Shown in pieces: positions 35,353 to 42,676 of a DNA stretch of 64,000 nt. A program made the translations under genes and the position numbers. The notes below the pieces were generated by a model that was given only the letters and a program-made list of their open reading frames with translations, searched no databases and was not told the DNA's origin. Position 1 is the first letter of the stretch, and the number at the start of each line of letters is the position of its first letter. The stretch comes from Clostridiales bacterium (lineage in GTDB: Bacteria; Bacillota; Clostridia; Lachnospirales; Lachnospiraceae), in contig JAJQCD010000024.1 in assembly GCA_021202925.1 (NCBI GenBank), forward strand, positions 1 through 64,000, written 5' to 3'.

Positions 35353-36771
35353 ATGTTAGTAAACACGAAAGCAAGGATTGGCGTTTTTTCCATTGCGCTG
35401 GGCGCTTATCTGCCCCAGTTTCCATCGCTGGTGCCGGAATTTCAGGCGCAGTATGAGGCGTTTAAGAAAACGATTCCGGACACCGTGGAGATTGTGGATG
35501 GCGGTCTGGTGACGACAAAGGAACAGTCCCAGGCAGCAGGAGATCGTTTCCGCAGCGCAGATGTCGATCTGGTTTTTCTGCAGCTGCTCACCTATGCGAC
35601 ATCCTATAATATGCTGCCGGCGGTGAAGGATCTGGATGTTCCGGTGGTGCTGGTCAATGTCCAGAAGCTGAAGGCGCTGGATTATGATCATACGGATATC
35701 GCCTCCTGGCTGGGCGAGGGGTATGCCTGCGGCGCGGTAGGAGAGATGGTTGCAGATCTGGAACGGTTCGGTAAGCGCCATGCGGTGATTACCGGCGTGG
35801 TAGAAGGCGGGGATGACCTGGTGCAGGCGGAGATCGAGGACTGGTGCCGGGCGGCGCAGGTTCGTCGGCGTTTCCGTGATACCAATATCGCTCAGATTGG
35901 CCGCCCCTATCCGGGAATGATGGACCTGTACATCGACGAATCCAATCTTTACCGGCGGATGCATCTGTATACAAAACAGTTCGACTGGGAAAAGATGTGG
36001 GCAATTGCCGATGATGTCGACGATGAGGAGGTGATCCGCATAAAGGCACAGGAGATTCTGGACACCTTTGATATCGAGGGCGGCGGCAGCATCGAAGAGG
36101 TCTGGGAGATGGCCAGATATGTGGTAGCCTTTGAAAAATGGGTGCAGGAGGAAAAACTCGGCCTGATCGCTTCTCACTATGACGGGTATGCGCAGGGGAA
36201 GGCCGGCGTGCTGGACAGCATGCTGATTCCCGCGTTCTCGATGTTAATCAAACAGGGAACGGCCTGTGCGGTAGAAGGCGATATGAAGGTTGCCATGGCC
36301 ATGAGTATCCTTAAAACCATCTCCGGTACCGGCCAGCTGGCCGAGATGTATTCCCTGGATTTTAATGATGACATTGCGATTATCGGCCACAGTGGGTCCG
36401 GCGATGCGGACATTTCCGACAAAAAACCTACCATGAAGATTGTGAAGGTATTTCACGGAAAGACGGGAGGCGGCTATCTGACCCAGTTCTATCCTTATAC
36501 CGGGCCGGTTACTTACCTGGCGATCACGCAGGATGGCAACGGTAGCTTTAAGTTTGTCGTGGCAGAGGGCGTCAACGAGGAAGGCAAGATTTTGTCATTT
36601 GGCGATACCAATATGCGTACCCGCTTTACCTGCGGGGCGAGAGAGTTTGTAACCCGCTGGAGCGAGTGTGGGCCGACGCATCACTTTGCGGCAGCGACAG
36701 GACGTCACATTGATACCATTTTGAAGGTTGCGAAAATATTTAATGTTCCGGTGGATATCGTAACCCGATAA
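35353..36771 (+). CDS. L-fucose/L-arabinose isomerase-family protein, probable rhamnose isomerase
   Basis: A 472-aa protein of the fucose/arabinose isomerase fold (COG2407-like). It has TTKEQSQAAGDRF, LLTYATSYNMLPAVKDLDVPVVLVN, GHSGSGDADISDKKP and the C-terminal GPTHHFAAATGRH. It stands where an L-rhamnose isomerase is needed, between rhaB and rhaM, and no RhaA-type gene is present in the window. By context it would convert L-rhamnose to L-rhamnulose. ATG 35353 is used because GGAGGGTG lies about 9 nt upstream. The family is fairly sure; the reaction is inferred. Confidence 0.82.
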   Translation: MLVNTKARIGVFSIALGAYLPQFPSLVPEFQAQYEAFKKTIPDTVEIVDGGLVTTKEQSQAAGDRFRSADVDLVFLQLLTYATSYNMLPAVKDLDVPVVLVNVQKLKALDYDHTDIASWLGEGYACGAVGEMVADLERFGKRHAVITGVVEGGDDLVQAEIEDWCRAAQVRRRFRDTNIAQIGRPYPGMMDLYIDESNLYRRMHLYTKQFDWEKMWAIADDVDDEEVIRIKAQEILDTFDIEGGGSIEEVWEMARYVVAFEKWVQEEKLGLIASHYDGYAQGKAGVLDSMLIPAFSMLIKQGTACAVEGDMKVAMAMSILKTISGTGQLAEMYSLDFNDDIAIIGHSGSGDADISDKKPTMKIVKVFHGKTGGGYLTQFYPYTGPVTYLAITQDGNGSFKFVVAEGVNEEGKILSFGDTNMRTRFTCGAREFVTRWSECGPTHHFAAATGRHIDTILKVAKIFNVPVDIVTR

Positions 36772-36837
36772 AGATGTCGTCCCACAGACAGAGAGTTTGT
36801 GATCGTGGCGGCTTAAAACAGGACAGGAGTGCATGGA

Positions 36838-37170
36838 ATGAAGGAGCAGAAGGTGGAGCGGTATGCGTGGAAGGGACGCGTGATACCGGGCAAACAGGCG
36901 GAGTATAAGCGTCGTCATGATGCGATCTGGCCGGAAATGAAACAGGTTCTGAAGGACGCCGGTATCCGTCATTACAGCATCTGGATGACCGGAGAGGAAC
37001 TGTTTGGTTATTATGAATGTGAGAAGGGCATTGAATATGCTGCCAGGGTGCAGGCGCAAAGCGAGGTCGTCGCCCGCTGGGATGAGTATATGAAGGATGT
37101 CCTGGAAATGGAGAAGGATTCGGAGACCGGCGCGCAGCCATTGCTGACGCAGGTATTCTGGCTGGAATAA
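36838..37170 (+). CDS. rhaM: L-rhamnose mutarotase
   Basis: A 110-aa RhaM. YAWKGRVIPGKQAEYKRRHDAIWPEMKQVLKDAGIRHYSIWM, seen in pieces across the N-terminal half, is characteristic, with the active-site His in KRRHDAIWP. It interconverts alpha and beta anomers of L-rhamnose. ATG 36838 lies 8 nt after AGGAG; an upstream GTG at 36829 is part of that site. Confidence 0.95.
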   Translation: MKEQKVERYAWKGRVIPGKQAEYKRRHDAIWPEMKQVLKDAGIRHYSIWMTGEELFGYYECEKGIEYAARVQAQSEVVARWDEYMKDVLEMEKDSETGAQPLLTQVFWLE

Positions 37171-37207
37171 TTACGACATCGGGCAGATGTCAGGGAAGGA
37201 GAATAAG

Positions 37208-38038
37208 ATGAAGGTTTTGGATGCAGAATTTATGAAGGGATTCATGCGCATGGCGGACGATGGCTGGCAGCAGGGCTGGCACGAACGCAATGGCGGCAAT
37301 CTCACCTATCGGATGAAAGCGGAGGAGGTAGAAGCGGTTCGCGAGGATCTTTCGTTTGACGGGGAATGGAAGGAGATCGGCACCAGCGTGCCGGGGCTGG
37401 CCGGTGAGTTCTTTGTTTCTACCGGGTCGGGAAAGTATATGCGCAATGTCATGCGCGCTCCGGAGGATTCCTGCGCCATCTGTGAGATTGATGAAGCGGG
37501 CGAAAAGTACCGGGTGTGCTGGGGCCTGGTAAACGGAGGCAGACCGACCAGTGAGTTCCCGTCGCATCTGATGAACCATGAGGTGAAAAAAGCCGCTACC
37601 AATGGCGCACATCGTGTGATTTATCATGCGCATCCGGCCAATACGATTGCGCTGACTTTTGTGCTTCCGCTGACAGACGAGGCGTTTACCCGTGAGTTGT
37701 GGGAGATGGCGACCGAGTGCCCGGTGGTATTTCCGAGCGGAATCGGCGTGGTGCCGTGGATGGTTCCCGGCGGACGGGATATTGCCGTAGCGACGTCGGA
37801 ACTGATGAAGCAGTATGATGTGGCGATCTGGGCGCATCATGGCATGTTCTGTTCTGGTGAAGATTTTGACCTGACTTTTGGCCTGATGCATACGGTGGAG
37901 AAATCCGCGGAGATTCTGGTAAAGGTACTGTCGATAACCGGCGGCACAAAACGCCAGACAATTCAGCCAGATGATTTCCGGCACCTGGCTGTGGATTTCG
38001 GCGTGACCCTTCCGGAAAAGTTTCTGTACGAAAAATAA
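37208..38038 (+). CDS. rhaD: Rhamnulose-1-phosphate aldolase
   Basis: A 276-aa class II aldolase. WHERNGGNLTYR, FFVSTGSGKYMRNV and the zinc ligands in VIYHAHPANTIALT and IWAHHGMFCSG are seen. It splits L-rhamnulose 1-phosphate into dihydroxyacetone phosphate and L-lactaldehyde. ATG 37208 follows AAGGAG; the longer frame starts before the ribosome binding site. Confidence 0.95.
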   Translation: MKVLDAEFMKGFMRMADDGWQQGWHERNGGNLTYRMKAEEVEAVREDLSFDGEWKEIGTSVPGLAGEFFVSTGSGKYMRNVMRAPEDSCAICEIDEAGEKYRVCWGLVNGGRPTSEFPSHLMNHEVKKAATNGAHRVIYHAHPANTIALTFVLPLTDEAFTRELWEMATECPVVFPSGIGVVPWMVPGGRDIAVATSELMKQYDVAIWAHHGMFCSGEDFDLTFGLMHTVEKSAEILVKVLSITGGTKRQTIQPDDFRHLAVDFGVTLPEKFLYEK

Positions 38039-38058
38039 ATGAAAGAGAGGATTATATC

Positions 38059-39201
38059 ATGGTGAATCGTTTTGTATTGAATGGGATTTCTTATCACGGC
38101 AAGGGAGCGATCCAGGAGATTCCGGGAATCATTCAGAGCAAGGGCTTTCAGAAGGCGTTTATTGCTTCCGATCCGGATCTTGTGAAGTTCCAGGTTACGA
38201 AGAAGATCACGGATCTGCTGGATGCGGCAGGGATGGCTTATGAGGTTTATTCAGATATTAAGCCCAATCCTACGATTGAGAACGTTCTTGCCGGCGTAGA
38301 GGCTTACAAAAAGTCAGGCGCGGATTATATGATTACGGTTGGCGGTGGTTCTTCGATGGATACCGGAAAAGCGATCGGAATCATCATCAATAACCCGGAG
38401 TTTGCCGATGTCCGTTCTCTGGAAGGCGTGGCGCCGACCAGGAATCGCACCGTCTATACAATCGCGGTTCCTACGACCGCCGGTACTGCCGCAGAGGCCA
38501 CGATCAACTACGTCATTACGGATGTAGAGAAGAAGCGTAAATTTGTCTGTGTCGATGTCAATGACATTCCGGATATTGCCATTGTTGACCCGGATATGAT
38601 GTCTACGATGCCGAAGGGTCTGACCGCTTCCACGGGTATGGACGCCCTGACTCACGCGATTGAGGGGTATACGACCAAAGCAGCCTGGGAACTGGCGGAT
38701 TGCCTGAACCTGGAAGCGATCAGGCTGATTTCCAAAAACCTGCGTGCCGCGGTGCAGAATGAGCAGGAAGGTCGGGAAGGAATGGCGTTGGGGCAGTTCG
38801 TTACCGGTATGGCGTTTTCCAATGTCGGTCTGGGTATCGCTCACTCGATGGCGCACACGCTGGGCGCGGTGTATGACACTCCTCATGGTGTGGCCTGCGC
38901 GATGATGCTGCCGATCGTGATGGAATTCAATGCCGATGCGACGGGCGATAAGTTCAAATATATCGCCGAGGCGATGGGCGTGGATACTGCAGGTATGGAT
39001 CAGGCGACTTATCGAAAGGCCGCCATTGACGCAGTCCGTCAGCTGTCGATCGATGTGGGTATCCCCACGAAGCTGGATAAGCTGAAAGAAGAGGATCTGG
39101 ATTTCCTGGCAGAATCCGCCGCTGCGGACGCCTGCGCCCCCGGCAATCCGAAAGACGCTTCCATCGAGGACTTTAAGGCGTTGTTCCGCAAGCTGATGTA
39201 A
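38059..39201 (+). CDS. fucO: Lactaldehyde reductase (1,2-propanediol oxidoreductase)
   Basis: A 380-aa iron-dependent alcohol dehydrogenase. The NAD-binding VGGGSSMDTGKA and the iron ligands in GMDALTHAIEGY (Asp, His), AHSMAHTLGA (His) and DTPHGVA (His) are all present. It reduces L-lactaldehyde from RhaD to 1,2-propanediol, regenerating NAD+. ATG 38059 is preceded by GAGAGGA. It is the last gene before the operon terminator. Confidence 0.94.
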   Translation: MVNRFVLNGISYHGKGAIQEIPGIIQSKGFQKAFIASDPDLVKFQVTKKITDLLDAAGMAYEVYSDIKPNPTIENVLAGVEAYKKSGADYMITVGGGSSMDTGKAIGIIINNPEFADVRSLEGVAPTRNRTVYTIAVPTTAGTAAEATINYVITDVEKKRKFVCVDVNDIPDIAIVDPDMMSTMPKGLTASTGMDALTHAIEGYTTKAAWELADCLNLEAIRLISKNLRAAVQNEQEGREGMALGQFVTGMAFSNVGLGIAHSMAHTLGAVYDTPHGVACAMMLPIVMEFNADATGDKFKYIAEAMGVDTAGMDQATYRKAAIDAVRQLSIDVGIPTKLDKLKEEDLDFLAESAAADACAPGNPKDASIEDFKALFRKLM

Positions 39202-39286
39202 GATGGGTGGTGCGGCATCCATTCGGTTGCCCTACGGCAATTGTTATGATTCCTGAATGCAGGCGCATTCAGACAAACCTTTCTAC

Positions 39287-39344
39287 AAAACACAGACGCT
39301 CAAATCTTTGCTTTTTGCTCGGATTTGGGCGCCTGTGTTTTTTT
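39287..39344 (+). terminator. Terminator of the rhamnose operon
   Basis: A stem of nearly 20 bp (39287-39306 with 39321-39340; AAACACAG pairs with CTGTGTTT and CAAATC with GGTTTG-like GGATTTG) followed by seven T. A second small hairpin, GAATGC/GCATTC, precedes it at 39255-39270. Confidence 0.92.
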
Positions 39345-39382
39345 AATCGGTCAGGAGCTGATGAGTCGGACCGGCGGCCGAC

Positions 39383-39452
39383 AACTAATAAATTTATTAG
39401 TTACCTATAATTTGCCTTGTATCTTGAAAAGTATGAGCAATCAGTATAAAAT
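39383..39452 (+). promoter_or_regulatory. Promoter with upstream palindrome, copy 1 (DUF401 permease gene)
   Basis: The 20-bp perfect palindrome AACTAATAAATTTATTAGTT (39383-39402) is followed by TTGAAA (39424-39429), a 17-bp spacer and TAAAAT (39447-39452). From 39384 to 39429 this matches the block at 40710-40755 at 42 of 46 positions. The palindrome centre lies near -66 from the expected start of transcription, an activator position. Confidence 0.75.
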
Positions 39453-39494
39453 GACATCCAGCAAATCAGAGGGACAGAGGAGGAAGTGGAACCG

Positions 39495-40697
39495 ATGGAG
39501 GTCTTATATTTGGGATTGGTGTTTGTGGTAATTATTGCGCTTCTGGCGCTGCGCCGCCCGTTGTATCAGGCAATCCTGGGGGGACTGCTGGCGATTGCGG
39601 TATTGTTTCGGATTCCGATTGCTGACGCAGCGTTCTGTACCTCGCGGGTCATTACCGTATGGTCCTCTTTTTCCGTGCTGGTGGTGTTCTACCTGATCAC
39701 CTTTCTGCAACGGATTCTGGAAGCACGTCAGCAGATTCGTCTGGCACAACAGGATCTGAATGGGATCTTTCATAACCGGCGCGTGAATGTGGCAGGTGCC
39801 TCGCTCTTTATCGGATTGCTGCCATCCGCGGCGGCGATGATCCTCTGCGGAGATATCGTCAGGGACGCGACGGACGGCTATCTGAATCCCAGAGAGCAGG
39901 CATTTGTTACATCCTGGTTCCGGCATATCCCGGAGAGTGCACTTCCGACTTATACGGCGGTGTTGTTGATGATGAGTTTATCCGGCGTGGAACTGTCAAG
40001 TTTTCTTCCTGGGATGATCGTGCCGGTGCTTACGCTGGCACTGTTGGGGTATGTGGCTTATCTGCGGAAGATTCCAAAGGATCCGGGTACACCGCTCAGT
40101 CAGTCGAGAGGAAAAGATGTGGTTCATCTGTTTGAACATCTGTGGTCGCTGCTGCTGATTCTTGTGCTGATCCTGGGGTTCGGGCTGGATGTGGTTTCTG
40201 CAGTTTTTCTGGTCATTCTCGCATCGATTGTTGTGTATCGGGTGACAGTTGCGGAGTTGAAGCAGATGGTTTTTTCCGCTTTTGAAAAGAAAATGCTGGG
40301 CAACACGTTTCTGGTTCTGGTCTTAAAGGAATTTATTTCCTATACCGGTGTCTTGGAACAGTTGCCGGAACTGATGGCCGGTCTGCCGTTGCCGCCATAT
40401 CTGGTGTTTGCGGTGCTGATGTTCGCCGCGACGGTGATCAGCGGCTCTACCGGAGCGATCGCCATGGGAACACCGCTGGCGTTCGCCGCGATTCCGGGCG
40501 GTATGCCGTTAATGGTTTATCTGATGTGTGTGACACACGCCGCGAGCCAGATTTCGCCGACGCATGTGTGTCTGGTGGTGGCATCGGATTATTACCATAT
40601 TTCACTGGGAGAACTGGTGAGGAAGACGATCCCGTTTTCCTTGGCATTCTGCGTATTGATGACCGTGTATTATCAGATTTTGCTGATACTTGTTTGA
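39495..40697 (+). CDS. DUF401 family integral membrane protein
   Basis: A 400-aa, very hydrophobic protein with about ten transmembrane helices. NVAGASLFIGLLPSAAAMILCG, TSWFRHIPESALPTYTAVLL, ISGSTGAIAMGTPLAFAAIP and THAASQISPTHVCLVVASDYY match the DUF401 (COG1906) group. These proteins have a permease-like fold with two homologous halves and no agreed substrate. The ATG at 39495 has AGGAGG upstream; GTG 39486 overlaps that site. It shares its promoter architecture with the downstream molybdoenzyme operon, so it may move that enzyme's substrate or product. That link is inference. Confidence 0.82.
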   Translation: MEVLYLGLVFVVIIALLALRRPLYQAILGGLLAIAVLFRIPIADAAFCTSRVITVWSSFSVLVVFYLITFLQRILEARQQIRLAQQDLNGIFHNRRVNVAGASLFIGLLPSAAAMILCGDIVRDATDGYLNPREQAFVTSWFRHIPESALPTYTAVLLMMSLSGVELSSFLPGMIVPVLTLALLGYVAYLRKIPKDPGTPLSQSRGKDVVHLFEHLWSLLLILVLILGFGLDVVSAVFLVILASIVVYRVTVAELKQMVFSAFEKKMLGNTFLVLVLKEFISYTGVLEQLPELMAGLPLPPYLVFAVLMFAATVISGSTGAIAMGTPLAFAAIPGGMPLMVYLMCVTHAASQISPTHVCLVVASDYYHISLGELVRKTIPFSLAFCVLMTVYYQILLILV

Positions 40698-40708
40698 AAG
40701 AGAATGCA

Positions 40709-40778
40709 TACTAATAAATTTATTAGTTACCCGTCATTTGCCTGGTATCTTGAAAGAACGAAATGTTTCATATAAAAT
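40709..40778 (+). promoter_or_regulatory. Promoter with upstream palindrome, copy 2 (molybdoenzyme operon)
   Basis: The palindrome ACTAATAAATTTATTAGT (40710-40727), then TTGAAA (40750-40755), a 17-bp spacer and TAAAAT (40773-40778). Palindrome position, -35, spacer length and -10 are the same as in copy 1 at 39383-39452. A 110-nt leader follows before the ferredoxin gene. Confidence 0.75.
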
Positions 40779-40891
40779 ATAAAACAGAAACAACAGGAAT
40801 GAGAGACCATGCAGGGAATGTCCGATTCGACTGCATGGCCTTTTGAAACATGGAAACAGGGAACAGAAGGGAAAAGGAGGGGAGGTTTGTC

Positions 40892-41440
40892 ATGAGTCGT
40901 TGGGGGTTTCTTTTCGATCAGACCAGGTGTGTGGGCTGTAATGCCTGTCAGATGGCCTGCAAGGACAAAAACAACCTGGAGCTGGGGCAGTTTTTCCGCC
41001 GGGTGGTGACTTATGAGACGGTGAAAGACGGGAAAACATTCTGCGTAAATTATTCCGGAGCGTGCAACCATTGCAAGGATGCGGCCTGTGTGAAAGGTTG
41101 TCCGACGGGAGCGATGCATTACCGGGAGGACGGGACGGTCGCCCATGATGATGAGAAGTGTATTGGCTGTGCAACCTGTGTCTGGGTATGTCCGTATGGG
41201 GCGCCTTCTCTGAGTCATAAGCGGGGAATTGCGCTCAAATGTACCTCGTGCGCGGATCTTCGCAGCGAGGGGAGGAATCCTGCCTGTGTGGATGCCTGTA
41301 TTATGCATTGCCTGGAATTTGTGGATCTGGATGAACTGGATGCGGAATCGGAGAAAAGGATGGTCCGGGAACTGCCGTTTTTACCGGAAGCCTCCCTGAC
41401 CGATCCTTCTTTGCGGATTCTTCCGAAACGGGGTGAGTGA
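40892..41440 (+). CDS. DmsB-like four-cluster ferredoxin subunit
   Basis: A 182-aa electron-transfer protein with four [4Fe-4S] binding motifs: CVGCNACQMAC, CNHCKDAACVKGCP, CIGCATCVWVCPYG and CTSCAD with a later CVDAC. This is the pattern of DmsB/NrfC/PhsB-type subunits, which wire molybdopterin enzymes to a redox partner. ATG 40892 follows AGGAGGGGAGG; an upstream in-frame ATG at 40850 is before the site. It is the first gene of the operon and overlaps the next frame. No DmsC-type membrane anchor is encoded nearby. Confidence 0.92.
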   Translation: MSRWGFLFDQTRCVGCNACQMACKDKNNLELGQFFRRVVTYETVKDGKTFCVNYSGACNHCKDAACVKGCPTGAMHYREDGTVAHDDEKCIGCATCVWVCPYGAPSLSHKRGIALKCTSCADLRSEGRNPACVDACIMHCLEFVDLDELDAESEKRMVRELPFLPEASLTDPSLRILPKRGE

Positions 41441-41442
41441 CA

Positions 41443-42666
41443 ATGGCAGAGATTGTGATATTGGGAAATGGAATTGCCGCGTATTCGGCGGCGAAAGAGA
41501 TTCGCAAATATGACAGGGAGTCGCGGATCACTTTTATTTCGGAAGAGAAGAGCAGCACTTATCTGCGCCCTCTCCTGAGCAAGACGTATTTTAAGTCCTT
41601 TCAGAAGGAAAAGATTCGACTGGAGACGGATGCCTGGTATGAGGCGCAGGGGATGCGGCAGATTCTGGGAGTAAGAATCACCGGGATGTCGACAGAAGAA
41701 AAGAAGATTATCTTGGATGATGGCAGGGAAGTGCCGTATGATTCCTGCGTTTATGCGCTGGGAGCAAGCTGCTTTGTGCCGCCTTTCGGAGGAAAGGACA
41801 GAAAGGGCGTAATGGTCGTCCGTTCGTTTAAAGATTTTGACGATATCCGCAGGAACCTTTATACTGCGTCTAACGCGGTGGTGATTGGAGGCGGGGTGAT
41901 CGGTCTGGAGATGGCCTGGGAATTAAAGCAGATGAATTGTGGACTGACGATTCTGGAGGCGGGACCGCGGCTGATGGGGCGGCTGCTGGATGAACAGTCG
42001 GCGGGCGTTTTAAGCGAGGCGATCCGCAGGCAGGGGATTACCGTGGAAGCGGGTGTCAATATTAAGGAGATTACGGGAGATGAGTCGGCGACCGGCGTAG
42101 CCTGCGCAGACGGCTCCTGGTATCCGGCGGACGTGGTGATTGTTTCATGCGGCGTCCGTGCCAACAGCCAGATTGCCAGGGAAGCAGGGCTATCATGCGA
42201 CCGTGGCGTGGTGGTGGATGAATGGATGCGGACGAGCGATCCGCATATCTATGCCGCAGGAGACTGTATGCAGGCCGCGTCGCCGAATCCGTCCCTGTGG
42301 TCATATTCTAAAGTATCGGGAGAGACGGCAGGCTATAATCTCTGTCATCCGGACGCGCCGCGAGCGTTTGTCGCGCCGCCGTCGCCGGTTATCATTTCCG
42401 GGTTTGGGACAAATCTTTTTTCGATTGGCGATGTGTCGGTCGGGGAAGGTGTGACGGTCGTGGATGAAGACGGTCAGAATGAAGTGGATGGATCGGCCTT
42501 GTCTGTCGATACGGAGAACGTGTGGAAGAGATTCCGGGTGAATGAGGCAAGAGGCGGTGATACGCATTATTCGCGGCGTTTTTACCGGGATGGGAAACTG
42601 AAAGGTGCGGTTCTGCTTGGCGATCTGTCCGAGATGGCGGCGATCAAGGCGGAGCTGGGATTCTAA
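41443..42666 (+). CDS. FAD-dependent NAD(P)H oxidoreductase (NirB/rubredoxin-reductase-like)
   Basis: A 407-aa pyridine nucleotide-disulfide family flavoprotein. The N-terminal FAD loop is IVILGNGIAAYSAAKEIR, the NAD(P)H loop is VVIGGGVIGLEMAWELK, and the second FAD motif is IYAAGDCMQA. It resembles the FAD domain of nitrite reductase large subunits and rubredoxin reductases and lacks redox-active CxxC at the flavin. It probably feeds electrons from NAD(P)H through the ferredoxin subunit to the molybdoenzyme. ATG 41443 sits 2 nt after the stop of the ferredoxin gene. Confidence 0.87.
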   Translation: MAEIVILGNGIAAYSAAKEIRKYDRESRITFISEEKSSTYLRPLLSKTYFKSFQKEKIRLETDAWYEAQGMRQILGVRITGMSTEEKKIILDDGREVPYDSCVYALGASCFVPPFGGKDRKGVMVVRSFKDFDDIRRNLYTASNAVVIGGGVIGLEMAWELKQMNCGLTILEAGPRLMGRLLDEQSAGVLSEAIRRQGITVEAGVNIKEITGDESATGVACADGSWYPADVVIVSCGVRANSQIAREAGLSCDRGVVVDEWMRTSDPHIYAAGDCMQAASPNPSLWSYSKVSGETAGYNLCHPDAPRAFVAPPSPVIISGFGTNLFSIGDVSVGEGVTVVDEDGQNEVDGSALSVDTENVWKRFRVNEARGGDTHYSRRFYRDGKLKGAVLLGDLSEMAAIKAELGF

Positions 42667-42676
42667 GGAGGGGCAG

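Noticed and set aside
39383-39452. Sigma-54 promoter in the duplicated block
   Set aside because: The GG-N10-GC pattern is not kept in both copies, whereas TTGAAA-17-TAAAAT is exact in both.
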